Part shown: one piece after another, positions 55,480-64,000 of the stretch | How positions within the stretch are numbered: position 1 is the first letter of the stretch | How the letters are laid out: the number at the start of each line of letters is the position of its first letter | DNA from: Ctenopharyngodon idella | Lineage: Eukaryota; Chordata; Actinopteri; Cypriniformes; Xenocyprididae | Assembly (NCBI RefSeq): GCF_019924925.1 | Contig: NC_067228.1 | Location: 26,073,957-26,137,956 of the forward strand | Length of the DNA stretch: 64,000 nucleotides | Direction: 5' to 3' | Position numbers and translations under genes: made by a program | Notes under the pieces: model-generated | What the model saw: only the letters and a program-made list of their open reading frames with translations | Told to the model about the DNA's origin: nothing | Databases searched by the model: none

Positions 55480-57040
55480 AGGGGAAGTATGTTAAACCCA
55501 CCACTAATACCACAATGACCTGTGTTTACCCTTTCCCCTATACCTGACCGCTATATCGTTCTATATCACACACACTATGCTAAAACCCTCACCCTTCATC
55601 CTTACAGCATTGTGGGATAATACGTTTAGAACTTAAGCTGCAAAACAGACAAAGGGTTAAACCAGTGGCCAAAGTGGCTGTGCTGACACATGGACCCTGT
55701 GGCTTAAAGATCATTTACACCCGAAGCGGATAATTCATCCATCCAGGCATTCATTTTCCGAACCCCTTAGTATAGTTTACACCTAAAAGCTATTTTTCTC
55801 CCGTATAGCATGGAAAAGTTTGATTCATTTTGGTTTGTCCTAAATGGCTGTCTCTGACATGTAGCATTAAAAATCCTGATTCATTTCAATGAATCTGTTC
55901 ATTTAGATGGTTCTTGTAAATGAACAGATTCTAAAAACAATCACTAAATCAATTTCCTACATAGAATTGCATGCTGCCTTCAAGTGTGTGTGGGAAGCTT
56001 GAATCTTCGGTTAGAGTTGGGTGTTCGTTATTACGACATGTCACACATTCAAGTCGAAACATAACACGGAAGTAGCCTAAACAAAATAAAAGAATTATAT
56101 TGTGAACAATAAACCCAAATAAGGACATCTGAATTGCAAATGATGAAAATGATTGATTTCTATTACATTTCCATCATATTTATACATGGTGTTTTTTTCT
56201 ACTTAAAGCAAACTGTGAAAGATTAGTGATTTTTAAACTTAATTCACTTGCATTCTGCTCATTGATCTCTCTATACAGATTATAGATATTTTATATTGTA
56301 TATAAAGCGTTAAAACTGTCGTGTTTACAATTGGGAAACTCTTGTTGGAAGAGTATGTCGAAACATGGTAGAAACACTGATCTATAATATAAACAAGGGA
56401 TCGGCAATTTTATGGCACACGGAAGGATAATCACTGAAGCTTGTTCAACATGTTCAACTGGCGAAAACAAGCTCCGACAGATGCCGACAGGGGTAACACA
56501 CTGATCCGACAAAACCTGACGAAGTGTCTGTTGCCGTCTGTCGGTGCACTGTGAATTGGCCTTTAGAGTGAAATGTTACATTCATCACTATTTGTTCAAG
56601 TTTGATGTTGCCTCCCAAGATCATTCTTTCAAAAACACTAATTTTTTGTGCTAGAAAATACTTTACTTATTTTAATTAAACAGTACTTTGCCCCCTTAAG
56701 CCGTTTTAATGCTCTTAGCTACTTTTTGCTGGCTTGTAGTGTAGCTGACTAAGAGTAGCTTGACTGTAGTTGAACTGCATTGCATTATCACTAGCTGTAG
56801 CTTAGCTAGCTACAGTTTCAAAGTAGCTTCTGTTCAGAAAGCACACTGACTCCATTTACTTTTCTTGTTTCTCATGTTCCTCGATTGAGCATTATTTTTC
56901 AGGAGTCCTGAACCTTTGTTAAATGCCCACTTAGAAAGTGTTTGAAATACCTCAAGTAATTCTCAGGTAATTTTCGATAATATGAGAGCACAGATTTCAG
57001 CTTGAGTGTCAGCTAAGGCAAGCAATTGTTGAAACTGTCA
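55480..57040. other. Repeat-poor intergenic stretch
   Basis: 56730-56850 has imperfect TAGCT/GTAGC-rich repeats (short-period degenerate). No gene support. Confidence 0.35.
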
Positions 57041-57057
57041 ACTTGTAATCTTTTCAG

Positions 57058-57151
57058 AGACCTGCAAAAGACCAGAATCAACAACATTTTGACACAAGAG
57101 TCAGTCATTACAGCGCACTACAGCCGTTTGTTCAGAACATGCGGCAAACAG
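57058..57151 (+). CDS. Candidate internal coding exon, unidentified gene
   Basis: Acceptor TTGTAATCTTTTCAG (AG at 57056-57057) and donor AACAG|GTGAGA (57151/57152) bound a 94 bp segment with two open frames. Frame 1 gives 31 residues starting R-P-A-K-D-Q; frame 2 gives D-L-Q-K-T-R-I-N-N-I-L and ends C-G-K-Q. Frame 1 leaves one base over, which is compatible with the open frame of the 59969-60187 candidate. No family recognised; the surroundings are transposon-free for about 1 kb. Confidence 0.3.
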
Positions 57152-57154
57152 GTG

Positions 57155-58240
57155 AGATCATTTAAGGGATGTCAGGATCTGCTTTCCTTCACAGGTGTGA
57201 TTAGTTCTCCCTGCAGCCTTTGGACTAATATCCCAAGCACACACTCAAAAAGCAACTGACAGCCTTGCAAAATTAATCACGATGCCCACCAATGCACCAT
57301 CTCCCCACCATATCCAATATGTGACCAGTCAAATTTATCAATCCATCCCGGTTCAGCGTTCTCTAATTATCCCCTACAATCACAAACACACACACACACA
57401 CACACATGCGCACACTGTATCGAGGCGCTACCATTGTACTTTCTTTTGATTTATTTCTGTTTTCATGAGAATGGCTAGGAGGCCATTTTGTGTAGGTTGA
57501 AAGGTCCTCCATTACAGCTGTGTGGGGGCAGGGGGTAGAGTTATGGTGTAGGGGTGTAATTGCTCTCAAACTGTCCCTTGATGCTGTGGTAATAATGGTC
57601 CAGGCCACCCTGGCCCTCCTGGCCTCGTCAACCATATGGGTCTACCTCTCTAGGTCACCTTTGTTGTAAATTTGCCCCGCCCCATGTTAGTCTCTCAGAA
57701 CAGCAATAGCCCTTTTCTCACTCTCAGACCCATCGCTCCCTAAGGAGCAGTTAACAGCAAGTGTGTTTGCTGGAGATTACCTGAAAATGTCAGATTACTT
57801 GTAAATGCCAGGGGAAGAAAAGTGAGGTGCTTTCCAACTATACTGAAAACACTCCATCTTCTCCCAACCGCAATCTAATTGACAAACAAACACACAGAGT
57901 CCATGTACAGTCACCTAAATAGGCGGCGCAAACAGGTAGACCCACTTCAGCCGACAACAAAAAGAAATCAATATACCTGCAGTGAAGCACACAAACACAG
58001 TTCACACACATACAATCTTGTGCACAAAGAAGCTAATGAAATCTGTGGGAGGTGACAAGGCCACGGTTTTACGCTAGAACTTGGGTTGTCAATCCTGGGG
58101 GTCTATGGAAAAGATTTGGAAAACATAATAAACTAAATTTTCATAGCATTTCTAACTTTTTTTTAATGATTTCTGATTTTTTTTTTTTTTTATATGAAAA
58201 TTAAGTAAATTAATAAGTAAATGTATTTACTGATTAGTAC
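57155..58240. other. Repeat-poor stretch between candidate exons
   Basis: Contains (CA)n at 57385-57407. 57720-58050 is complex without transposon ends. Confidence 0.35.
57385..57407 (+). repeat. (CA)n microsatellite
   Basis: About 11 CA units. Confidence 0.9.
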
Positions 58241-58242
58241 AA

Positions 58243-58787
58243 TACCATTCAAAAGTCAGCGGTCAGTAGATTTTTTTTTTTTTTTTTTTAATTAAACAAG
58301 GGTGCATTGAATTAATCAAAAGTGACAGTAAAGACTTATCAAGTAAATGCTGTTCTGTTCTGTTCATTAAAAAAATCTTGAAAAACACAATAAACAAACA
58401 AACAAACAAATGTTTCTGTAATGTGCATGTTCAGTTTTGGTTTGTTTCGTTACTAGTTACTAGTTAGTTTCCTTGATTGTTAATTAGTTCCTCACACCTG
58501 TTTCTGTTCAGTTTGATTACCCTCTCCATGTATTTAAGCCCTGTGTTTCCTTAGTTCCCTTGTACAATATTGTCTTAGATTAACATGGTTGAGTTAGTTT
58601 GTTCTCCTACGATCTCCTGAGTGTTCCATGTTTATTTTATTAAAGACTATTTTGTTATCTATCCCTTCATTATGGCCACTGTGACAGTATCACGGTTTTT
58701 CACAAAAATATTCAGCAGTACAAATGTTTTCAATGTTGATAATATTAAGAAATGTTTCTTGGGCATCAAATCAGCATAATAAGCTGC
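58243..58787. mobile_element. hAT-like repeat, split by a putative solo LTR
   Basis: Left ACCATTCAAAAGTCAGCGGTC, then the reverse complement of the 533-755 block (AAAAGTGACAGTAAAGAC, AATGCTGTTCT). After the interruption it resumes at TATCACGGTTTTTCACAAAAATATTCAGCAG and runs to AAACATTTCTT-family words near 58787. Poly-T at 58170-58189 and 58270-58289. Confidence 0.65.
58390..58687 (+). mobile_element. Putative solo LTR
   Basis: The sequence that splits the hAT-like repeat contains a TATTTAAGCCCTGTG promoter-like motif (58531-58545), ATTAAAGACT (58640), a T-rich body and ends CACTGTGACA; a TG start lies near 58410. ACAATA on the left and ACAGTA on the right may be a degraded target duplication. 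No coding region. LTR assignment is inference. Confidence 0.35.
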
Positions 58788-59090
58788 TTTTATACCGAAA
58801 TTATTTGGAACAATTTGTCCCAGAAACTTTTTCCCCCCAGACCTGTTTTTGTCTGTGTTTCCACCGCAGCCTAAAGTACCGTGAAGATTAGTCCGGTGAC
58901 GTAGCACTGTGCGCGACTTTCCAGTTCCAGCTGGATTTCGTCCTGCACATATAAGCTTAATAAAGTCTGAACTTTGTCATCGGCCCATCTGTCATATTTT
59001 TTAAACTCCATTGTTGATTAGAATAGCAAACAACTCGCACTGCAACAGACTTTTAAATATAGTGGTTGAAATAAAATGCTATGTTGAAAA
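58788..59090 (-). mobile_element. Harbinger-like element, second copy (truncated)
   Basis: Its reverse complement matches the right part of 42884-45062: GACGAAATCCAGCTGGAACTGGAAAGTCGC, CGGTACTTTAGGC, AACAGGTCTGGGGGG, and the left-part block TTTAAAAGTCTGTTGC, GTTTGCTATTC. At CTTTATTAAGCTTATATG it is continuous where the first copy carries the MITE. Both outer ends are lost. Confidence 0.8.
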
Positions 59091-59094
59091 TTTT

Positions 59095-59965
59095 TTATAG
59101 ACAAGAAAATTTCTTTGGCTCTCATGTGTATCGCAAATGCAACACATTTGAATTCAAGGAACTTACAAGTTTGGAATGACATAAAGGAGAGTAAATGTGA
59201 ATTTTTGTGCAGGTCTGTAGTTGCAGGCCAAATAGGTGCCCCCCTACGAAAAATATGTACTCTTGGGAGAAGAGATGGGTAGTTAGTGCCCTATGCAGGC
59301 TGCATACTCCACCTATATTGAGCAACAATACTGATCACAGGTTTGTTGTGAGAGGATTTAAATTGGATATTACTAACTTGGATAGTATCTCTCTTGGGAA
59401 ACTGCCACTAACACGAGCCATGACTGACTTCATCAAAGGCCTGTTAGATTGTACGCAGCCTTTTCTGTTTAGACTCCAGTATTGATCTGAACCTTTGTTA
59501 CCTCCAGCTGTTTTGGGAAATAGGATGCAACACAGGCCATTTATCTCTAAACAATATGATGATAGAGGCACGTAAAAATCATTCAGAGTGATGTTGCAAT
59601 GGAAGGCCTTGCAAAGGGAGCTTGTGAACAACACACTTGGGCAATACGGCTAAGGTCAAGGCTGTAGTTACCAAGGAAACAATGCAGCCGTTACAGACTA
59701 TATTTAATGAACTGCCTACTGATTCATGTTTTTATACAGCTTTATGTCTAATGTTTTATGGAACATAACTACTTAAAATAAGTACTCATGGCACTAGGAA
59801 AATATATGTGTTGAGAAATACTGTATTTTTACTGGCACATATAAATACTGGCACATTTCAGGCCAGCTAAAGCTTCCTAGTCCGTGCGAATGTTGTATAT
59901 TGGATTTGTGATGATTACTTTGCTAACATTAACCCTTGCTTATTAAAGCTCATTATATCTCTCTC
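59095..59965. other. Mostly repeat-poor DNA
   Basis: 59165-59210 keeps a TTCACCC-family scrap (GTTTGGAATGACATAAAGG..GAGTAAATGTGAATTTTTG). The remainder (59215-59700) is complex and transposon-free; overlapping frames on both strands lack domains. Confidence 0.4.
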
Positions 59966-59968
59966 TAG

Positions 59969-60187
59969 TGGTTCTGCTACTGCCAAACAAAAAACCCAGA
60001 CCAACGCTGCTGCCCGTGCTCTGTCAGCATCATCACATCGTGCTAATCGCTCTGTTAATTAGTTTAATTATTGAAGACCTCTGCAGTGCTTCTCCAAAGC
60101 TGCTGACGATTTACGGCATGCTAAAAAAGAAAGAGCTGCCGGCTTGCTGCTGTCGATCAACCCAATACCAGACACATTCAGACAGTG
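59969..60187 (+). CDS. Candidate internal exon or conserved element
   Basis: Acceptor TATCTCTCTCTAG (AG 59967-59968) and donor ACAGTG|GTGAGA (60187/60188) enclose 219 bp (73 codons), open in the frame that continues frame 1 of 57058-57151. The reading includes I-V-L-I-A-L-L-I-S-L-I-I, a hydrophobic run that could be a membrane segment, then K-K-K-E-L-P-A-C-C-C. Other frames stop at 25 or 30 residues. The core TTAATTAGTTTAATTATTG (60055-60073) has two homeodomain-type sites, so a conserved regulatory element is an equal alternative. No family recognised. Confidence 0.3.
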
Positions 60188-60214
60188 GTGAGATATCTGC
60201 CAAATAACCGTTCA

Positions 60215-60497
60215 GCCACCGTGGGATCTGGGGACCATAAAAATATGGGTTTTCAAGTTTTATGGGGACTTTCCATAGACATAATATTTTTTATACTGTA
60301 CAAACTTTATATTTTATCCCTTAACACTAAATCTACCAATCACAGAAAAAACAAAAAACAAAAAAACAAAACATCACTTGTATGATTTATAAACTGTTTT
60401 CCTCATGGGGACCAAAAATGTCCCCACAAGGACAAGGATTTCGGATATTGCATCTTTGTGGGTACATTTTGTCCCCATAACGTAGGGTTTATATATA
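60215..60497 (-). repeat. Microsatellite-flanked interspersed repeat, copy 2
   Basis: Inverse copy of 38211-38498: TGGGGACTTTCCATAGACAT, ATACTGTACAAACTTTATAT and GGGGACCAAAAATGTCCCC. The (AC)n at 60498 abuts it, as (GT)n abuts the first copy. Confidence 0.6.
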
Positions 60498-60508
60498 GAC
60501 ACACACAC

Positions 60509-60551
<43 letters not shown>
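60498..60551 (+). repeat. (AC)n followed by (TA)n compound microsatellite
   Basis: About 11 AC units, ATACA, then about 13 TA units directly against the Tc1-like element at 60552. Confidence 0.93.
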
Positions 60552-62010
60552 CAGGTGCTGGTCATATAATTAGAATATCATCAAAAAGTTGATTTATTTC
60601 ACTAATTCCATTCAAAAAGTGAAACTTGTATATTATATTCATTCATTACACACAGACTGATATATTTCAAATGTTTATTTCTTTTAATTTTGATGATTAT
60701 AACTGACAACTAAGGAAAATCCCAAATTCAGTATCTCAGAAAATTAGAATATTGTGAAAAGGTTCAATATTGAAGGCACCTGGTGCCACACTCTAATCAG
60801 CTAATTAACTCAAAACACCTGCAAAGGCCTTTAAATGGTCTCTCAGTCTAGTTCTGTAGGCTACACAATCATGGGGAAGACTGCTGACTTGACAGTTGTC
60901 CAAAAGACGACCATTGACACCTTGCACAAGGAGGGCAAGACACAAAAGGTCATTGCAAAAGAGGCTGGCTGTTCACAGAGCTCTGTGTCCAAGCACATTA
61001 ATAGAGAGGCGAAGGGAAGGAAAAGATGTGGTAGAAAAAAAGTGTACAAGCAATAGGGATAACCGCACCCTGGAGAGGATTGTGAAACAGAACCCATTCA
61101 AAAATATGGGGGAGATTCACAAAGAGTGGACTGCAGCTGGAGTCAGAGCTTCAAGAACCACTACGCACAGACGTATGCAAGACATGGGTTTCAGCTGTCG
61201 CATTCCTTGTGTCAAATCACTCTTGAACAACAGACAGCGTCAGAAGCGTCTCGCCTGGGCTAAAGAAGAAAAGGACTGGACTGCTGCTGAGTGGTCCAAA
61301 GTTATGTTCTCTGATGAAAGTAAATTTTGAATTTCCTTTGGAAATCAGGGTCCCAGAGTCTGGAGGAAGAGAGGAGAGGCACACAATCCACATTGCTTGA
61401 GGTCCAGTGTAAAGTTTCCACAGTCAGTGATGGTTTGGGGTGCCATGTCATCTGCTGGTGTTGGTCCACTGTGTTTTCTGAGGTCCAAGGTCAACGCAGC
61501 CGTATGCCAGGAAGTTTTAGAGCACTTCATGCTTCCTGCTGCTTCATTTTCCAACAGGACTTGGCACCTGAACACAGTGCCAAAGCTACCAGTACCTGGT
61601 TTAAGGACCATGGTATCCCTGTTCTTAATTGGCCAGAAAACTCGCCTGACCTTAACCCCATAGAAAATCTATGGGGTATTGTGAAGAGGAAGATGCGATA
61701 TGCCAGACCCAACAATGCAGAAGAGCTGAAGGCCACTATCAGAGCAACCTGGGCTCTTATAACACCTAAGCAGTGCCACAGACTGATCGACTCCATGCCA
61801 CGCTGCATTGCTGCAGTAATTCAGGCAAAAGGAGCCCTAACTAAGTATTGAGTGCTGTACATGCTCATACTTTTCATGTTCATACTTTTCAGTTGGCCAA
61901 GATTTCTAAAAATCCTTTCTTTGTATTGGTCTTAAGTAATATTCTAATTTTCTGAGATACTGAATTTGGGATTTTCCTTAGTTGTCAGTTATAAACATCA
62001 AAATTTTTAG
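60552..62010 (+). mobile_element. Tc1-like element E, right terminal repeat truncated
   Basis: Preceded by TA inside a TA microsatellite. The left end CAGGTGCTGGTCATATAATT starts a TIR of about 200 bp that includes TCAGTATCTCAGAAAATTAG. The right side has the inner part of the complement (CTAATTTTCTGAGATACTGA, 61939-61965) but breaks off after CATCAAAATT near 62008, where another (TA)n (62011-62031) begins. The outer half of the right TIR is missing. Confidence 0.88.
60871..61851 (+). pseudogene. Tc1-like transposase of element E, frameshifted
   Basis: Frame 1 opens M-G-K-T-A-D-L-T-V-V-Q-K with a helix-turn-helix (A-K-E-A-G-C-S-Q-S-S-V-S-K-H). An extra A in an A7 run near 61037-61043 shifts it to frame 2, which continues C-T-S-N-R-D-N through E-W-S-K-V-M-F-S-D-E-S-K-F (first Asp) to TGA at 61328-61330. 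The same frame then resumes and runs through V-M-V-W-G. A deletion of roughly two dozen bases near 61540 returns it to frame 1: F-I-F-Q-Q-D-L-A-P-E-H (second Asp) and S-P-D-L-N-P-I-E-N-L-W (Glu), ending K-G-A-L-T-K-Y-stop at 61849-61851. All three catalytic residues are legible, but two frameshifts and one stop make it dead. Confidence 0.92.
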
Positions 62011-62031
62011 TATATATATATATATATATAT
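62011..62031 (+). repeat. (TA)n microsatellite
   Basis: About 10 TA units at the broken right edge of element E. Confidence 0.9.
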
Positions 62032-62034
62032 CAT

Positions 62035-62290
62035 TTTTAACTTTAGTTAGTGCATAATGTTGCTGTTTGAGCATAAACAACATCTGCAAAGTTGCGACAC
62101 TCAAAGTTCAATGCAAAGGGAGATATTTTCTTTTAAAGAAATAGCCTTTTAAGGACTACAACAAATGGTTGGTAGGGACTACAACAAGCTTCTTCCTGGA
62201 TTAGTGACATCACTAACCCTAAAATATACATAAACCCTGCCCCCAAGAACACGCAACAAAGGGGGTGAGGCCATGTTATTGCAATACAAT
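62035..62290 (+). mobile_element. DNA repeat family with CTGTTTGAGCATAAA motif, copy 2
   Basis: AATGTTGCTGTTTGAGCATA, TCTGCAAAGTTGCGACAC and AAAGGGGGTGAGGCCATG parallel blocks at 36715-36960. Non-coding. Confidence 0.55.
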
Positions 62291-62294
62291 ACGT

Positions 62295-62488
62295 AACACA
62301 AATGCAATAGCATGTCAAAAAAGCAAGATGACAACATGACAATAACCATAATTAAACTAAACTATACCTGTTCTGTCTTTATGCACCATATATTCTCTGG
62401 CTCTGTAGGATCTTACAACAGTTTCCACAGGAGCGATTTATAGATTATCATGACAGCTGATCAATGACTTTAAGATATCCCATATCAA
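62295..62488. other. Short spacer, no feature seen
   Basis: No feature recognised. Confidence 0.4.
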
Positions 62489-62491
62489 CTA

Positions 62492-63768
62492 CAACCTGAA
62501 TTCTGGAAAAGTTGGGGCGTTTTTTAAATTTGAATAAAATGAAAACTAAAAGACTTTCAAATCACATGAGCCAGTATTTTATTCACAATAGAACTTAGAT
62601 AACATAACAAATGTTTAAACTGAGAAAATTTACAATTTTATGCACAAAATGAACTAATTTCAAATTTGATGCCTGCTACAGGTCTCAAAATAGTTGGCAC
62701 GGGGGCAACAAATGGCTGAAAAAGCAAGAAATTTTGAAAAGATTTAGCTGGGAGAACATCTAGCAACTAATGTGGAATACTTTAAAAACAATGTTCCTCA
62801 ACGTCAAATTGCAAAAGCTTTGCAAATCTCATCATCTACAGTGCATAACATTACCAAAGATTCAGAGAAACTGGAGAAATCTCTGTGCATAAGGGACAAG
62901 GCCGAAGACCTTTATTGGATGCCCGTGGTCTTCGGGCCCTCAGATGACACTGCATCACTCATCAGCATGATTGTGTCAATGACATTACTAAATGGGCCCA
63001 GGAATACTTCCAGAAACCACTGTCGGTAAACACAATCTGCCGTGCCATCTGCAGATGCTAACTAAAGCTCTATCATGTAAAAAGGAAGCCATATGTGAAC
63101 ATGATCTAGAAGCGCTGTCGTGTCCTGTGGGCCAAGGCTCATTTAAAATGGACTGTTTCAAAGTGGAAAAGTGTTCTATGGTCAGACGAGTGCAAATTTG
63201 ACATTCTTGTTGGAAATCATGGATGCCGTGTCCTCCGGGCTAAAGAGGAGGGAGACCTTCCAGCGTGTTATCAGCGTTCGGTTCAAAAGCCAGCATCTAT
63301 GATGGTATGGGGGTGCATAAGGGCATATGGTACGGGCAGCTTGCATGTTTTGGAAGGTACTATGAAAGCGGTATATAAATGTTTTTAGAGCAACATTAAA
63401 TGAAAAATACGTCAAAGACAACCCCAAACTCTTCAGCAGCTGGAAACCTTTATCAGGCAAGAATAGGACCAAATTCCAACACCAAAAGTCCAGAAACTCA
63501 TAACCTCGATGCCCAGACGTCTTCACACTGTTTTGAAAAAGAGGGGATGCTACACCATGGTAAACATGCCCCGTCCCAACTATTTTGAGACCTGTAGCAG
63601 GCATCAAATTTGAAATGCATAAAATTGTAAAATTTCTCAGTTTAAGCATTTATTATGTTATCTATGTTCTATTGTGAATAAAATATTGGCTCATGTGATT
63701 TGAAAGTCATTTAGTTTTCATTTTATTCAAATTTAAAAAATGTCCCAACTTTTCCAGAATTCGGGTTG
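62492..63768 (+). mobile_element. Tc1-like element F, internally deleted
   Basis: Exact TA on both sides (62490-62491 and 63769-63770). Ends are CAACCTGAATTCTGGAAAAG and (reverse complement) CAACCCGAATTCTGGAAAAG, with TIRs of about 200 bp extending through TTAAATTTGAATAAAATGAA. At 1277 bp it is shorter than typical because the region around the second catalytic Asp is deleted. Confidence 0.92.
62767..63572 (+). pseudogene. Tc1-like transposase of element F, decayed
   Basis: The start region is missing. From about 62772 the frame reads F-K-N-N-V-P-Q-R-Q-I-A-K-A-L-Q-I-S-S-S-T-V-H (helix-turn-helix), then shifts repeatedly. V-L-W-S-D-E (first Asp) is legible near 63171-63190 and K-P-A-S-M-M-V-W-G-C near 63285-63315. 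After GTATATAAATG..GAGCAACAT (63370-63398) the sequence jumps to AAATGAAAAATACGTCAAAG, so the segment with the second Asp and the Glu is absent. Ends near 63572 with ATGCTACACCATGGTAA. Confidence 0.88.
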
Positions 63769-63774
63769 TACATA

Positions 63775-64000
63775 AATTCATGTTGCATTCTACATGTTGT
63801 CACTTCTTCTTGAGTCTCTCCATCATTGTCCGACTTCTGTTTGAATATAAAAGGCTGAACAGTTTCTGACATTTTCAGTGAGTCTGCATGAGGTAATCGG
63901 AGCTGCTAACACTATGTGCTAACACAAGCTCTTGAAACCCTGCCCTCTTCTTGAGAACAGCAGCTCATTTGCATTAAAAGGGTCACAAAAAAAAAAACGG
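63775..64000. mobile_element. DNA-element right-end fragment at window edge
   Basis: AGCAGCTCATTTGCATTAAAAGGGTCAC near 63958-63987 matches a common cyprinid DNA-repeat end (recollection). GTTTGAATATAAAAGGCTGA (63839-63858) resembles its interior. Cut off by the window end. Confidence 0.4.

Noticed and set aside
1..64000. CRISPR arrays, bacterial operons, rRNA genes
   Set aside because: Nothing of the kind is present; direct repeats seen are microsatellites or transposon ends, and the sequence is vertebrate in character.
1..64000. A novel multi-gene biological system
   Set aside because: No cluster of intact genes exists in this window; all recognisable coding sequence is decayed transposon or isolated exon candidates.

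Overview
The window looks like intergenic and intronic DNA from a teleost fish, most likely a cyprinid. It is AT-rich, has no prokaryotic gene organisation, and is packed with Tc1-like transposons, TTAA-flanked DNA elements carrying THAP domains, hAT-like and Harbinger-like non-autonomous elements, LINE-type tails and microsatellites. One short inverted-repeat family, with ends reading GTTAGTTCACCC...GGGTGAACTAACC or GATAGTTCACCC, occurs at least seven times and is typical of carp and zebrafish relatives. No complete host gene is visible.

Layout. 1-2170 is mostly unremarkable. 2174-3160 is a Tc1-type inverted-repeat element with a ~560 bp tetranucleotide microsatellite inside it. 3434-3522 is a weak exon candidate. 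4572-5608 is an hAT-like element. 7.5-14 kb holds small repeats and a local duplication (10.86-11.11 versus 11.88-12.13 kb). 14017-15660 is a Kolobok-like element with a broken THAP domain. 16243-16419 is the best host-exon candidate, a terminal exon followed by about 1.9 kb free of recognisable transposons and resembling a 3' UTR. 20.2-24.5 kb is a transposon stack in which one Tc1-like element has jumped into the terminal repeat of another. 27-32 kb holds hAT and MITE copies and a tandem repeat pair. 32573-34779 is a second Kolobok-like element with a Tc1 remnant inside. 36.7-42 kb has microsatellites and further inverted-repeat elements. 42738-45170 is a four-deep nest. 48033-49951 is a large inverted-repeat element with another inside it. 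50-55 kb holds MITE copies, a hairpin and the 3' end of a probable LTR retrotransposon. 57058-57151 and 59969-60187 are two phase-compatible exon candidates. 60.5-63.8 kb carries two more decayed Tc1-like elements.

All recognisable coding sequence is transposon-derived and broken: four Tc1-like transposases (five elements if the microsatellite-bearing one is counted, which has no transposase), two THAP domains, and two short acidic segments paired with them. Repeat-poor stretches that may hold conserved regulatory DNA lie near 12.5-12.7, 26.3-26.7, 29.4-29.7, 51.7-52.1, 55.2-55.5 and 60.0-60.2 kb. I found no undescribed functional system; the most notable features are the nesting, the shared two-ORF layout of the Kolobok-like elements, and the host-exon candidates. 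Family names come from recognition by eye and were not tested by database search.
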